A model generated the notes under the pieces. It saw nothing but the letters and a program-made list of their open reading frames with translations, made no database searches and was not told where the DNA came from. Below are positions 8,772 to 18,036 of a stretch of 64,000 bases of DNA, one piece after another (positions within the stretch are counted from its first letter, which is position 1; each line of letters opens with the position of its first letter). The DNA is from Hyphomicrobium facile (lineage in GTDB: Bacteria; Pseudomonadota; Alphaproteobacteria; Rhizobiales; Hyphomicrobiaceae). The stretch covers positions 1,259,008 to 1,323,007 of the forward strand of contig NZ_FPCH01000002.1 of the NCBI RefSeq assembly GCF_900116175.1, given 5' to 3'. The position numbers and the translations under genes were made by a program.

Positions 8772-10775
8772 ATGGCAGAAATTAAGAAGAGGCTTGTGCG
8801 ACTTGGCGGCTTGACGCTGGCGCGTCTTATCCGCCACGTGGCCAATTCGTCTCAGGTTATCCACGAACCGCCGGACCTGATGGACCGGCTCAGCGATGCC
8901 CACCCCTGTATCGTGGCGTGCTGGCACGGCCAGTTCATGATGATCGCGACGCTTCGTCCTGAAGACGTCAGGATCTCCGCCATGGTCGCGCGGCACGGCG
9001 ATGCCGAGATCATCAGCGAAACATTACAAGCCATCGACGTCCAGCTCATTCGCGGCGCGGGCGCCGGCTGGCGCAAGAAGGATCGCGGCGGCGCGGCGGC
9101 TCTCCGGGCATCGCTGCAGGCGCTGTCCGAAGGCTCCTCGCTCGTGATGACTGCCGACGTCCCGCCGGGACCGGCGCGTGTGGCAGGGGCCGGCATTATC
9201 ACGATCGCGCGCATGTCGGGGCGGCCGATCGTTCCCGTCGCGCTCGCAACCAAACGGTTCGCGTCGTTCGATACCTGGAGCCGGCTGACGATCAATCTGC
9301 CGTACTCGAAACTTGCAGCCGTCGTCGGGGAACCAATTCATGTTCCGAGCACGGCGGACGACGAACTGCTCGAATCAAAACGCGTAGAGCTCGAGACCGC
9401 ACTCAACACCGCGACGCTCAGGGCATACGAACTTGCCGGCGCCGATATCAAGCGAGCGACACCGCTCGATGTGCTTGCGGCGGCCTCGGCGCCGTCGCCC
9501 GGCCTCGTGCTCAAGACTTATCGCGCGGGAACGGCGGCGCTTAGGCCAGCGGTGCCCCTGCTCCTCAACATGCGCGGGCAGCAGGGGAAAGAAGATCCGA
9601 ACCGCCGCGGCGAACGATTGGGCTTTGCGGGCCGGCCGCGCCCCGCGGGACAGGTGGTGTGGGTTCATGCGGCAAGCGTCGGCGAGACGAACGCGATCCT
9701 TCCGCTCATCGACAGCCTGCTCGACGCCAATCCGCATATTCACATTCTGCTGACGACGGGCACGAAGACATCAGCCGAGATTGCGGCGCATCGCTTGCCG
9801 CCACGGGCGTTGCATCAGTACGTGCCTCTCGACGTTCCTCACTATGTTGCCCGCTTTCTCGATCACTGGAAGCCGTCGATATCGATCTTTACGGAATCCG
9901 ACATCTGGCCGAATCTCATTCTCGGAACGGCGGAGCGCGGAATTCCTCTCGTGCTCGTCAACGCGCGGATGTCACCACGCAGCATCAGCCGCTGGCGCAA
10001 ATATGCGGCCGTCGGCCGGCCGCTGTTTTCGCGCTTCGCGGCCGTGCTATCGCAGAATTCGCAGATAACGCGGGCCATGAAGCGTCTCGGTGCTCCGAAC
10101 GTCATTACGGCCGGTAACTTGAAAATCGATTCACCGCCGCCTCCGGTCAACGCGGATCTGCTGGCGGCACTCAAGAACGCCGTTGGCCAGCGTCCGCTGT
10201 TCCTCGCGGCCAGCACCCATCCCGGCGAAGACACGGTTATCGCCGCGGCGCATTCGCTGATGAGGCGCGAAATCGAGGGACTGCTGACGATCATCGTTCC
10301 GCGTCATCCCGAACGCGGCGGCGGGCTTGCCGCGTCGCTCGGCGGGCTCGGGCTCAGAACGCAGCTGCGCTCGCGCTCCTCCACACCCGAGACCGATACC
10401 GAGATCTACGTCGCCGATACGATTGGCGAGCTTGGAACGTTCTATTCGATGTCGCCGGTTTCGCTCGTCGGCGGGTCTCTGGTCGAGCATGGCGGTCAAA
10501 ATCCAATCGAAGCCGTTCGTCTCGGCTCGTGCGTCTTGACTGGTCCGTTCACGCACAATTTCCGCGATGCGTATGCTGCACTCTTCCGCGAGGGCGGCGC
10601 CGTCGAAGTCAGGTCGTCCGACGACATCGCGCGGCAGGTCACGCTTCTGCTTGCCGATCAAGCCGCGGCCAAGCGCATGCGACAGGGAGCAGACGTGGCG
10701 CTTCAGTCGATGGGCGGCGCGCTCGCCAAGACGCTCGGCGCCATCCAGCCATTGCTTGAAAAACAGCGAGCGTGA
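8772..10775 (+). CDS. waaA: Fusion of DUF374 lysophospholipid acyltransferase-like domain and Kdo transferase WaaA
   Basis: The 667-residue protein combines two enzymes usually encoded separately. Residues 1-225 match the DUF374 LPLAT-like family (CWHGQFMM near 50, RGGAAALR near 106, MTADVPPGPARVAG near 126). Residues about 245-667 match 3-deoxy-D-manno-octulosonic acid transferase: QGKEDPNRRGERLG, the HAASVGE block holding the expected catalytic Glu, ESDIWPN, and the donor-site region GGSLVEHGGQNPIE. The usual N-terminal membrane anchor of WaaA is reduced. It should transfer Kdo from CMP-Kdo to lipid IVA at the inner membrane. The acyltransferase activity is unproven. lpxK starts 3 nt after the stop. 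Confidence 0.92.
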   Translation: MAEIKKRLVRLGGLTLARLIRHVANSSQVIHEPPDLMDRLSDAHPCIVACWHGQFMMIATLRPEDVRISAMVARHGDAEIISETLQAIDVQLIRGAGAGWRKKDRGGAAALRASLQALSEGSSLVMTADVPPGPARVAGAGIITIARMSGRPIVPVALATKRFASFDTWSRLTINLPYSKLAAVVGEPIHVPSTADDELLESKRVELETALNTATLRAYELAGADIKRATPLDVLAAASAPSPGLVLKTYRAGTAALRPAVPLLLNMRGQQGKEDPNRRGERLGFAGRPRPAGQVVWVHAASVGETNAILPLIDSLLDANPHIHILLTTGTKTSAEIAAHRLPPRALHQYVPLDVPHYVARFLDHWKPSISIFTESDIWPNLILGTAERGIPLVLVNARMSPRSISRWRKYAAVGRPLFSRFAAVLSQNSQITRAMKRLGAPNVITAGNLKIDSPPPPVNADLLAALKNAVGQRPLFLAASTHPGEDTVIAAAHSLMRREIEGLLTIIVPRHPERGGGLAASLGGLGLRTQLRSRSSTPETDTEIYVADTIGELGTFYSMSPVSLVGGSLVEHGGQNPIEAVRLGSCVLTGPFTHNFRDAYAALFREGGAVEVRSSDDIARQVTLLLADQAAAKRMRQGADVALQSMGGALAKTLGAIQPLLEKQRA

Positions 10776-10778
10776 TGC

Positions 10779-11810
10779 GTGCCCATCTCTGAACCGAGCT
10801 GGTGGTACGGGCCGGGCAGCGGATGGCAGACGACGCTTCTCTCTCCAATCGGCACGCTCGTCGGCCGGATCGCAAGCCGCCGCATTCAGAACGCAAATCC
10901 CTATCGCTCGGCAGTTCCCGTCATTTGCGTTGGAAACTTCACGGCCGGCGGCTCGGGCAAGACTCCGCTTGCTTTGTTCCTTGCCAGGCTCGTCGCCGAG
11001 GAAGATCGCGAGCCATGGTTTCTCTCGCGCGGTTATGGTGGAAGCCTTGAAGGGCCGGCGCGCGTCATTGCCGATCTCCATACGGCGCGCGACGTCGGGG
11101 ACGAGCCGCTGCTTCTTGCCCGCGCTGCGCCGACGGTCGTCTCGCGCGATCGCCGCAAAGGCGCGGAAGCGATCGAGCGCATGGCTTCGAAACGCGCCGT
11201 CATCATCATGGACGACGGCTTGCAAAATCCGGCGCTAGCCAAGGATCTTGCTATTGCACTCGTCGATGCGAAGCGCGGCGTCGGCAACGGGCTCGTCATT
11301 CCTGCGGGCCCCTTGCGCGCGCCGCTCCACGTTCAAACGGCGCTTGCAAACCTGATCGTGCTCACCGGAGGCGATGATGCGGATCGCGCCGGTTCCGTCG
11401 CTGGCCAGCTCAAAGCATTGTCGCGTGCGCCGATCATTTCCGCTCAGACGCGCGCCGAAGACGACAACGCGAAGTTTCGCGGCCGTCGTGTGTATGCGTT
11501 TGCGGGCATTGCCAATCCCGGGCGATTTTTTGCGACGCTCAGTTCACTCGGAGCCGACATCATCGCGCGAAGGGCATTCGCTGATCACCACATGTTCAGC
11601 GAGGCGGAAGCGCGCGAGCTGATGGAAGCAGCCGAACGCAGCAATGCTCTCCTGGTGACTACGGAAAAAGACATCGCGCGGCTCTCCGGAATTGTGGGTG
11701 CTCGCGGGGCACTCAAAGAGCGTGCGGAAACGGTCTCGATCAGAACGTCTCTTGAAGGCGGGGATCTCGACGTGCTGCGCCGGCTTATTCGAGAAGCAAT
11801 CGCTCGCTAG
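10779..11810 (+). CDS. lpxK: Tetraacyldisaccharide 4'-kinase
   Basis: The 343-residue product has the LpxK P-loop VGNFTAGGSGKTPL near residue 52, and MDDGLQNPALAKD and VTTEKDIARL further on, all typical of the family. It phosphorylates the 4' position of the lipid A disaccharide at the inner membrane. The start is GTG 10779, 3 nt after the waaA fusion stop, so the two genes form one operon. A short GCTCGC-TAGC-GCGAGC stem covers the stop codon (11802-11817). The convergent DUF2093 gene ends 15 bp downstream. Confidence 0.95.
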   Translation: MPISEPSWWYGPGSGWQTTLLSPIGTLVGRIASRRIQNANPYRSAVPVICVGNFTAGGSGKTPLALFLARLVAEEDREPWFLSRGYGGSLEGPARVIADLHTARDVGDEPLLLARAAPTVVSRDRRKGAEAIERMASKRAVIIMDDGLQNPALAKDLAIALVDAKRGVGNGLVIPAGPLRAPLHVQTALANLIVLTGGDDADRAGSVAGQLKALSRAPIISAQTRAEDDNAKFRGRRVYAFAGIANPGRFFATLSSLGADIIARRAFADHHMFSEAEARELMEAAERSNALLVTTEKDIARLSGIVGARGALKERAETVSIRTSLEGGDLDVLRRLIREAIAR

Positions 11811-11825
11811 CGCGAGCTGCCTCGC

Positions 11826-12071
11826 TCAACGAGCGGGCGCGTTCGATCGTTCGATGGCGTTAAGCTCAAGGTAACGCTGCGCGGAGATTTCCGCCGAGGC
11901 ATATGCCTCCTGCGCGTCGACGCTCCAATAACGAAGATCGGGAAGCGCGATGGGCTGGCCCGTTACCGCGCAGCGCACGAAATCTCCCGGAGACATCACT
12001 TCGAACTCGCCATCCAGGTAGCGAATCTTCGCCTCGTTGCGCAGGCCAAAAAATTTCTCGATTCGATTCAT
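11826..12071 (-). CDS. DUF2093 domain protein
   Basis: The 81-residue protein (RNEAKIRYLDGEFEVMSPGD, then GQPIALPDLRYWSV) matches the small DUF2093 family that is typically found next to lpxK in Hyphomicrobiales. No signal peptide, membrane segment or catalytic motif is seen. It is convergent with lpxK and about 100 bp downstream of the xseA stop on the same strand. Function unknown. Confidence 0.85.
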   Translation of the reverse strand: MNRIEKFFGLRNEAKIRYLDGEFEVMSPGDFVRCAVTGQPIALPDLRYWSVDAQEAYASAEISAQRYLELNAIERSNAPAR

Positions 12072-12179
12072 CAGCTTCCAAGCCGTACTGTTCTTTTACT
12101 GCCGGGCATCATCCGACATCAGATGATATGAATGCCGCATTTCCGGCGGCGCGCCAATTTCCAATTTAGCCTAAGCGTA

Positions 12180-13646
12180 TCAAAATAGAGAGCCTTGTCC
12201 GCCGCGTCCGCCCGGCTTTTGGCGCGGCGTTTTACCCACTCCCTGGTCGGCTTTAGGACGGTCGGATTTTAGCGGTCCTTCGGCTCTCGCTGCAATCTGC
12301 CCGTCGGACAACTCAATGTTCAGCATCGACCCGGCAACGACGGAGGCCGCCTGCCGGATTGTCTGTCCGGCCTCGTTCCTGACGAGCGCAAAGCCGCGAG
12401 ACAGGATGCTGTGATAGCCCAACGAGTTGAGCAGCGCCGCTTTACCATCGAGAACCCTGCGACTGACCGCCACGCGGTTAAGAAGTGCGCGGCCGGCGCG
12501 CCGTTCGAGTGTCTGAAGGCGCTCGGCGCAGCGCGAATGTTTCTGAAGTATCGGGCTCGGGGACAAACGTCCGCTGACGCGCGCCAGCCGTGTTGCATGT
12601 GCGCGCGTATTGGCGAGAAGCGCACGCGAGAGGCGGCGATCGGCCTCGTCGAAGCGCTGGCGCGGCAGCGCAACGAGATCCTGCAGCTTCGGCAGGCCGC
12701 GCGACGATGCCTTCAAGTGCGTTTTCGCGCCTTCCAGCGAGCGGCGGACCGCAGTGCGCTTGCGCAGCATGAGCTTTTCGAGCCCGTCGATCAGCTCGGA
12801 ATACTTCGGCACGGCCCATTCGGCGGCTTTGGTCGGCGTCGGCGCGCGGGCGTCCGCGACGAGATCGATGAGCGTCCAATCCGTCTCGTGGCCGACGGCG
12901 GAAATCAGCGGAATGCGGCTCTCAGCTGCCGCCCTAACCACGATCTCTTCGTTGAAACTCCAGAGGTCTTCGAGGCTGCCGCCGCCGCGCGCGACGATCA
13001 GAACGTCCGGCCGCGGAATTTTGCCGCCCTCTTCGAGCGCGTTGAAGCCGCGGATCGCGGCGGCCACTTCAGCCGCGCTTCCGTCGCCTTGCACACGCAC
13101 GGGCCAGAGAAGAACGCGTGCCGGATAGCGCTCGTTGAAGCCGTGCAGCATGTCGCGAATAACGGCGCCCGTCGGCGACGTGACGATGCCGACGACTTTG
13201 GGCAGGAAAGGACGCGGCTTCTTGCGGGCTTCGTCGAACAGGCCTTCGGCCGCGAACTTGCGCTTGCGCTCTTCGAGCAGCGCCATCAGCGCGCCGGCGC
13301 CCGCGGGCTCCAAAGCCTCGATGACGATTTGATATTTCGACGAGCCTGGGAACGTCGTGATCTTTCCCTGGGCGATGACTTCCATGCCCTCTTCGGGCTT
13401 GAAGCGGAGCCGGCCGAACGATCCTTTCCAGATCACGGCCTCTATCTTCGCCTTGTCGTCCTTCAGCGCGAAGTAGCAGTGCCCCGATGCGTGGGGCCCG
13501 CGATAACCCGAGATCTCGCCCTTGAGGCGCACATAGCCGAAGCCGTCCTCGAGGGCGCGCTTTATCGCGCCCGAAAGTTCGGACACCGAAAACTCCGGGG
13601 CATTGGCGCCGGGGCGGGCTTCGCTGGTGTTGGGAATTGAATTCAA
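12180..13646 (-). CDS. xseA: Exodeoxyribonuclease VII large subunit
   Basis: The 488-residue protein has the N-terminal OB-fold ([33 protein letters not shown]) and the catalytic domain with [14 protein letters not shown] and [21 protein letters not shown], followed by a long helical region. With the small subunit XseB it degrades single-stranded DNA. The C-terminus has a Lys/Gly-rich tail ending [10 protein letters not shown], a common feature in alphaproteobacterial XseA. It is divergent from purD with a gap of about 90 bp. Confidence 0.95.
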   Translation of the reverse strand: MNSIPNTSEARPGANAPEFSVSELSGAIKRALEDGFGYVRLKGEISGYRGPHASGHCYFALKDDKAKIEAVIWKGSFGRLRFKPEEGMEVIAQGKITTFPGSSKYQIVIEALEPAGAGALMALLEERKRKFAAEGLFDEARKKPRPFLPKVVGIVTSPTGAVIRDMLHGFNERYPARVLLWPVRVQGDGSAAEVAAAIRGFNALEEGGKIPRPDVLIVARGGGSLEDLWSFNEEIVVRAAAESRIPLISAVGHETDWTLIDLVADARAPTPTKAAEWAVPKYSELIDGLEKLMLRKRTAVRRSLEGAKTHLKASSRGLPKLQDLVALPRQRFDEADRRLSRALLANTRAHATRLARVSGRLSPSPILQKHSRCAERLQTLERRAGRALLNRVAVSRRVLDGKAALLNSLGYHSILSRGFALVRNEAGQTIRQAASVVAGSMLNIELSDGQIAARAEGPLKSDRPKADQGVGKTPRQKPGGRGGQGSLF

Positions 13647-13739
13647 TAGCTTACTGTTCTGTTTCGCGGTCTTGCTTGTTTCACGTTCGATGCTACACCC
13701 GGATGCTACACCAAGGCACGGAATGCAACAGGCGACCTG

Positions 13740-15017
13740 ATGAACGTCTTACTCCTCGGCTCGGGCGGCCGCGAGCATGCTCTCGCCTGGGCCCTGAGCG
13801 CGAGCCCACTTCTGACAAAACTCTTCTGCGCTCCCGGCAACGCCGGGATCGCGGACGTGGCGCAATGTATCCCCATCGATCCGACCAACCAAGACAGCAT
13901 CATTCAATTCTGCCGCGATGAGCGCATCCAACTCGTCGTTATCGGCCCCGAAGCGCCGCTCGTCGCCGGTCTTGGAGATGCGCTCGGCGCAGCCGGCATT
14001 CGTTATTTCGGACCGACGAAGAGTGCGGCGCAGCTCGAAGGCTCCAAAGGCTTCACCAAGGACCTTTGCCGGACCGCCGGCATTCCGACAGCTGCCTATG
14101 GCCGTTTCATGGACGCCCAGGCGGCAAAGACATATCTCGCCGCCCAGAGCCTTCCTATCGTCGTCAAGGCGGACGGCTTGGCGGCGGGCAAAGGCGTCAT
14201 CATCGCCACGACGCGTGAAGAAGCGGAGGCCGCCGTCGATGCGTGTCTTTCCGGCGCGTTCGGCTCGGCGGGAGCCGAAGTCGTCATCGAGGAATTCCTG
14301 CACGGCGAAGAAGCGAGCTTCTTTGCGCTGTGCGACGGCGTCCACGCATTGGCGCTCGCGTCGGCTCAGGATCACAAGCGCGTCGGCGACGGCGATACGG
14401 GACCGAACACCGGCGGCATGGGCGCCTATTCACCTGCTCCTATCGTCACCCAGGAGATGAGCGACCGCGTGATGCGGGAGATCATCGAGCCGACGATCAA
14501 GGAAATGGCAGCGCGCGGCGCGCCGTTCAAGGGCGTGCTGTTCGCCGGACTGATGATCACGGCGACGGGCCCGAAGCTGATCGAATACAACGTTCGCTTC
14601 GGCGATCCCGAGACGCAGGTTTTGATGATGCGGCTCAAATCGGATCTGCTCGCGGCCCTCATCGCGACGACCGACGGCGTGCTTTCGAACTTCGATCTCC
14701 GCTGGAGCGACGACGCGGCGCTGACAGTCGTGATGGCCGCCAACGGATATCCCGGCACACCGCAAAAAGGCACGGAGATCAAGGGCCTGGAACTTGCGCA
14801 GGCGACCCCGAATGTCGAGATCTTCCACGCCGGTACGCGCCGCGAGGACCAACGTCTTATTGCGGACGGCGGCCGCGTGCTAAACGTCACCGGCCGCGGC
14901 AAGACGATCGCGGAGGCGCGCGACGCCGCCTACGCGGCGATTGCAAAGATCGATTGGCCGGGCGGCTTCTACCGCAAGGACATCGGCTGGCGCGCGTTGC
15001 AGCGAAACGGGACGTGA
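13740..15017 (+). CDS. purD: Phosphoribosylamine--glycine ligase
   Basis: The 425-residue protein is a standard-length GAR synthetase. It opens with [17 protein letters not shown], has the ATP-grasp segment [13 protein letters not shown] near residue 140, [14 protein letters not shown] near 222 and the metal-binding [11 protein letters not shown] near 285. It condenses phosphoribosylamine with glycine in de novo purine synthesis. It is monocistronic or leads into the patatin gene, which begins 41 bp downstream on the same strand. Confidence 0.96.
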   Translation: MNVLLLGSGGREHALAWALSASPLLTKLFCAPGNAGIADVAQCIPIDPTNQDSIIQFCRDERIQLVVIGPEAPLVAGLGDALGAAGIRYFGPTKSAAQLEGSKGFTKDLCRTAGIPTAAYGRFMDAQAAKTYLAAQSLPIVVKADGLAAGKGVIIATTREEAEAAVDACLSGAFGSAGAEVVIEEFLHGEEASFFALCDGVHALALASAQDHKRVGDGDTGPNTGGMGAYSPAPIVTQEMSDRVMREIIEPTIKEMAARGAPFKGVLFAGLMITATGPKLIEYNVRFGDPETQVLMMRLKSDLLAALIATTDGVLSNFDLRWSDDAALTVVMAANGYPGTPQKGTEIKGLELAQATPNVEIFHAGTRREDQRLIADGGRVLNVTGRGKTIAEARDAAYAAIAKIDWPGGFYRKDIGWRALQRNGT

Positions 15018-15058
15018 GCATCCTTATGCTCTAGCGAACAACGGGATACCGGCAACGC

Positions 15059-16051
15059 ATGACCGTCGAGACGCCCAAAGCATCGCCGTTGAATGGGTCC
15101 CGTCCGGCCAAAAGGCCAACGATCGGGCTCGCACTTGGCGGCGGCGGGGCGCGGGGTCTCGCCCATGTCGCGATGATCGAGGCCTTCGATGAACTCGGCA
15201 TCAAGCCTGACGCCATCGCTGGAACTTCCATAGGTGCGGTGTATGCCGCGGGCTATGCGTCCGGATTATCAGGCCGCGAATTGCGCGATCACACGCGGTT
15301 CATCCTATCGCAGCGTTTCGGTCTGATCCGCGATCTCTTCATCAACACGGCACAACCCTTTCAACGGTTGCTCAGCGTCTTCGGCGCGCGAAACGCCATT
15401 CTCGATCCGTTCGTCGTCCTCGACGTCATCCTGCCGAAGCAGGTCAAGGAGACTTTCGCCGATTGCGAAATTCCGCTGAAGATCGTCGCGTCGGACTTCT
15501 ACGATCAGGAACCGAAAGTGTTCACCGAGGGGCCGCTCAGACGTGCGGTCGCTGCGAGCATGGCACTCCCCGTGCTCTTTCAACCCGTTGTGCTCGACGG
15601 CCGGGCTTTCATCGACGGCGGCCTGACAAACCCATTGCCCTTCGACCTCTTGCTGCCTGAAACGGATATCGTCGTTGCCATCGACGTTTCCGGGTCGCCC
15701 GTTCCCGATCCGCGACGCGTGGCGCCGACAGCGTTTGCAGCGCTCTTTTCGAGCGCGTTCCTGTTCGAGCGCTCCATCGTCAAGGAGAAGCTGAAGATCA
15801 GTCAGCCGGACATTCTGATCAGCGCCGGAACGAGCCAATTTCAAGTTCTCGACTTCCTGAAATGCGACGACATTCTCGCGGCCGCGCAACCTGCGAAAGA
15901 GCGGCTGAAGCAGCAGCTATCGCGCGTCCTATCGGTCGAGACTTTGCCCGTGCTCGACAGTGCAGATCATGACCAGCAGGTCGTTGCGATCGCCAAGCGG
16001 CCGAAGCGAAGGCTGCTTCCACGTCCCCGCAAACGCCGCGAGGTTGATTAG
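15059..16051 (+). CDS. Patatin-like phospholipase family protein (RssA-like)
   Basis: The 330-residue protein has the patatin catalytic set: oxyanion loop GGGGARGLAH near residue 28, nucleophile Ser in GTSIGAVYA near 56, and catalytic Asp in FIDGGLTNPLPFDLL near 180. It is expected to hydrolyse acyl esters of (lyso)phospholipids, using a Ser-Asp dyad. There is no signal peptide, so it is likely cytoplasmic or membrane-associated. The C-terminus is basic (KRPKRRLLPRPRKRRE), which could aid membrane contact. Confidence 0.9.
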   Translation: MTVETPKASPLNGSRPAKRPTIGLALGGGGARGLAHVAMIEAFDELGIKPDAIAGTSIGAVYAAGYASGLSGRELRDHTRFILSQRFGLIRDLFINTAQPFQRLLSVFGARNAILDPFVVLDVILPKQVKETFADCEIPLKIVASDFYDQEPKVFTEGPLRRAVAASMALPVLFQPVVLDGRAFIDGGLTNPLPFDLLLPETDIVVAIDVSGSPVPDPRRVAPTAFAALFSSAFLFERSIVKEKLKISQPDILISAGTSQFQVLDFLKCDDILAAAQPAKERLKQQLSRVLSVETLPVLDSADHDQQVVAIAKRPKRRLLPRPRKRREVD

Positions 16052-16062
16052 CTTTTGTTTGC

Positions 16063-16099
16063 GCTCGGCGACTCCCCTGCGGGGAGCCGGCCGCCGAGC
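16063..16099. repeat. Palindromic element between patatin and tadA genes
   Basis: GCTCGGCG (16063-16070) pairs with CGCCGAGC (16092-16099), with an inner CTCCCC-tgc-GGGGAG hairpin. The core is nearly the same as a palindrome inside ileS at 30030-30070. It lies between convergent genes and could also act as a transcript end, although no T-run follows. Confidence 0.6.
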
Positions 16100-16100
16100 G

Positions 16101-16562
16101 TTACGAGCGTCGCTGTTCGAAGAAGTCTTTCAGCAAGAAGCTCGCCTCGGCTTCGCCGATGCCCGGATATATTTCGGGGGCGTGGTGACAGGTCGGTTGA
16201 TTGAACACCCGTGCGCCCTGCTCGACGCCACCGCCTTTGGGGTCGCTGGCGGCATAGTAAAGGCGCTTCAGGCGGGCGAAGGAGACCGCGGCCGCGCACA
16301 TCGGGCACGGTTCGAGCGTGACATATAGACTGCAGCCGACGAGGCGCTCGTCCGAGACCTCAGAGCAGGCCGCCCGTATCGCCAGTATTTCCGCGTGGGC
16401 GGTCGGATCTTGAAGCTCTCGCGTCCGGTTTCCCGCCGCCGCCAGGACCTTGCCATCGGCCGAGACGATGACGGCTCCGACAGGCACTTCCCCGCGCTCT
16501 GCCGCCGCTTTCGCCTCTTCGAGCGCAAGGGACATATGGCTTACGGCGTCCTTCGATGTCAT
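16101..16562 (-). CDS. tadA: tRNA-specific adenosine-34 deaminase
   Basis: The product (about 153 residues) has the cytidine/deoxycytidylate deaminase zinc motif: HAEILAIRAA supplies the His and the proton-shuttling Glu, and LEPCPMCAAAVS supplies two Cys. TadA converts A34 to inosine in the anticodon of tRNA-Arg(ACG). I place the start at ATG 16562 (MTSKDAVSH). A downstream ATG at 16535 also has a plausible AAGGA. The longer frame to 16613 would run into the divergent rluB promoter. Confidence 0.93.
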   Translation of the reverse strand: MTSKDAVSHMSLALEEAKAAAERGEVPVGAVIVSADGKVLAAAGNRTRELQDPTAHAEILAIRAACSEVSDERLVGCSLYVTLEPCPMCAAAVSFARLKRLYYAASDPKGGGVEQGARVFNQPTCHHAPEIYPGIGEAEASFLLKDFFEQRRS

Positions 16563-16597
16563 AAGCTCGCTTCGCTCCCGAAAGCTCAGTGTTACCG

Positions 16598-17473
16598 ATG
16601 GCCAGACCACCAAGAACTAAAGTCGCCGAACCCGCCGCTCGCGGACCCGCTCCCGCGCCCGAAAAGCGGGACGGGCCGATGCGTATCGCCAAAGCCATGG
16701 CGCGCGCCGGGCTGTGCTCTCGCCGCGAAGCCGAGCGCTGGATTGCCGATGGCCGCGTCAGCGTCAACGGCAAGTTGCTCAGAACACCCGCCGTCGAAGT
16801 CAGTCCGAGCGACAAGGTTTTCGTCGACGGCAAACCGCTGCCTTCGGCCGAGCCGCCGCAGCTCTGGCGTTATCATAAGCCGAAAGGCATCGTCACTACG
16901 CATTCCGATCCCGAAGGGCGCCCGACCGTATTCGACAAGATGCCCCCTGAGATGCCGCGCGTCATCTCCGTCGGACGGCTCGATTACAATACCGAAGGGT
17001 TGCTGCTGCTGACCAACGACGGCGCGCTTGCCCGGCATCTGGAGCTGCCCGCGAATGGCTGGGTGCGCCGGTACCGGGTGCGTGCCAAGGGCCGCGTTAC
17101 GCCGGCCGACCTTGCCAAGCTCAAGGACGGCATCACGATCGACGGCATCGTCTACGGGCCCGTCGAGGTCATCATCGACAGCGTACAGGGCGCCAACACC
17201 TGGCTGACGATTGCGATCCGCGAAGGGAAAAACCGCGAAGTCAGAAATGTGCTCGCGCACCTCGGGCTGGTCGTGAACCGCCTCATCCGTATTTCGTTCG
17301 GGCCGTTCCAACTTCTCGACCTCGCTCCCGGCGGGGTCGAAGCCGTGCGGCGGCGCATTCTCGTTCAGCAGCTCGGACCCAGGGCTTCCGAAGCGCTCGG
17401 GTTTTCCGAAAGCCAGGCTGACCGCAAGGCGCGGCACGCGCGCGGTAAGGCCGCGAGCGAGGCGGACGATTGA
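16598..17473 (+). CDS. rluB: 23S rRNA pseudouridine synthase, RluB/RsuA family
   Basis: The protein of about 291 residues has an S4 RNA-binding domain (MRIAKAMARAGLCSRREAE) followed by the pseudouridine synthase fold with the catalytic Asp in GRLDYNTEGLLLLTNDG. It modifies uridine in 23S rRNA; the exact target (U2605 in E. coli RluB) is assumed from family. The N-terminal 25 residues are a basic, Ala/Pro-rich extension. The gene overlaps the downstream rsmD start by one base (TGATG), so the two are coupled. Confidence 0.9.
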   Translation: MARPPRTKVAEPAARGPAPAPEKRDGPMRIAKAMARAGLCSRREAERWIADGRVSVNGKLLRTPAVEVSPSDKVFVDGKPLPSAEPPQLWRYHKPKGIVTTHSDPEGRPTVFDKMPPEMPRVISVGRLDYNTEGLLLLTNDGALARHLELPANGWVRRYRVRAKGRVTPADLAKLKDGITIDGIVYGPVEVIIDSVQGANTWLTIAIREGKNREVRNVLAHLGLVVNRLIRISFGPFQLLDLAPGGVEAVRRRILVQQLGPRASEALGFSESQADRKARHARGKAASEADD

Positions 17474-18036
17474 TGAGGGTCGTTGCCGGACGGTTCCGCG
17501 GCCGCGCTCTGCAAGCGCCCGAGGACATGAAAATTCGCCCGACGTCGGATCGTGTGCGGGAGAGCCTGTTCAATATTCTCGCGCATGGCATCGAGAATTT
17601 CTCACTCAACGGCGCGCGCGTCATCGATCTTTTCGCCGGCACAGGCGCGCTCGGCATCGAAGCCGTATCGCGCGGCGGCGCCTATTGTCTCTTCGTTGAA
17701 GAGGCGCCTGAGGCCCGGGCGCTCATTCGCACGAATGTTGAAGCGCTCGGGCTGACGGGCGAGACGCGCATCTTCCGCCGCGACGCGACAGACCTTGGCC
17801 CTGCCGGGAACATGGAGCCGTACGATCTGGCGTTTCTCGATCCGCCCTATGGCAAAGGCTTGGGCGAAAAAGCGCTCGACGCGCTTGCGCAGGGCAACTG
17901 GCTGAAGCCCGGTGCGATCGCGGTGCTCGAAGAACGCGCGGGCGTGCCGCTGACGTTCTCTGACGGCTTCACGGTTCTCGACGCCCGCACGTACGGCGAC
18001 ACCGAGATTACGATCCTGAGGTTCGGCAAAGCTTAA
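17473..18036 (+). CDS. rsmD: 16S rRNA (guanine-966-N2)-methyltransferase
   Basis: The 187-residue methyltransferase has the SAM-binding DLFAGTGALGIEAVSRG near residue 55 and catalytic FLDPPYGKGL near residue 125, the RsmD signature. It methylates G966 of 16S rRNA. The ATG at 17473 uses the last base of the rluB stop (TGATG), making an rRNA-modification operon. It is convergent with the sugar transporter gene, whose stop overlaps its end by 4 bp. Confidence 0.94.
   Translation: MRVVAGRFRGRALQAPEDMKIRPTSDRVRESLFNILAHGIENFSLNGARVIDLFAGTGALGIEAVSRGGAYCLFVEEAPEARALIRTNVEALGLTGETRIFRRDATDLGPAGNMEPYDLAFLDPPYGKGLGEKALDALAQGNWLKPGAIAVLEERAGVPLTFSDGFTVLDARTYGDTEITILRFGKA

Noticed and set aside
12411..13640. 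409-residue frame opposite xseA
   Set aside because: Antisense to a well-supported xseA; no motif.
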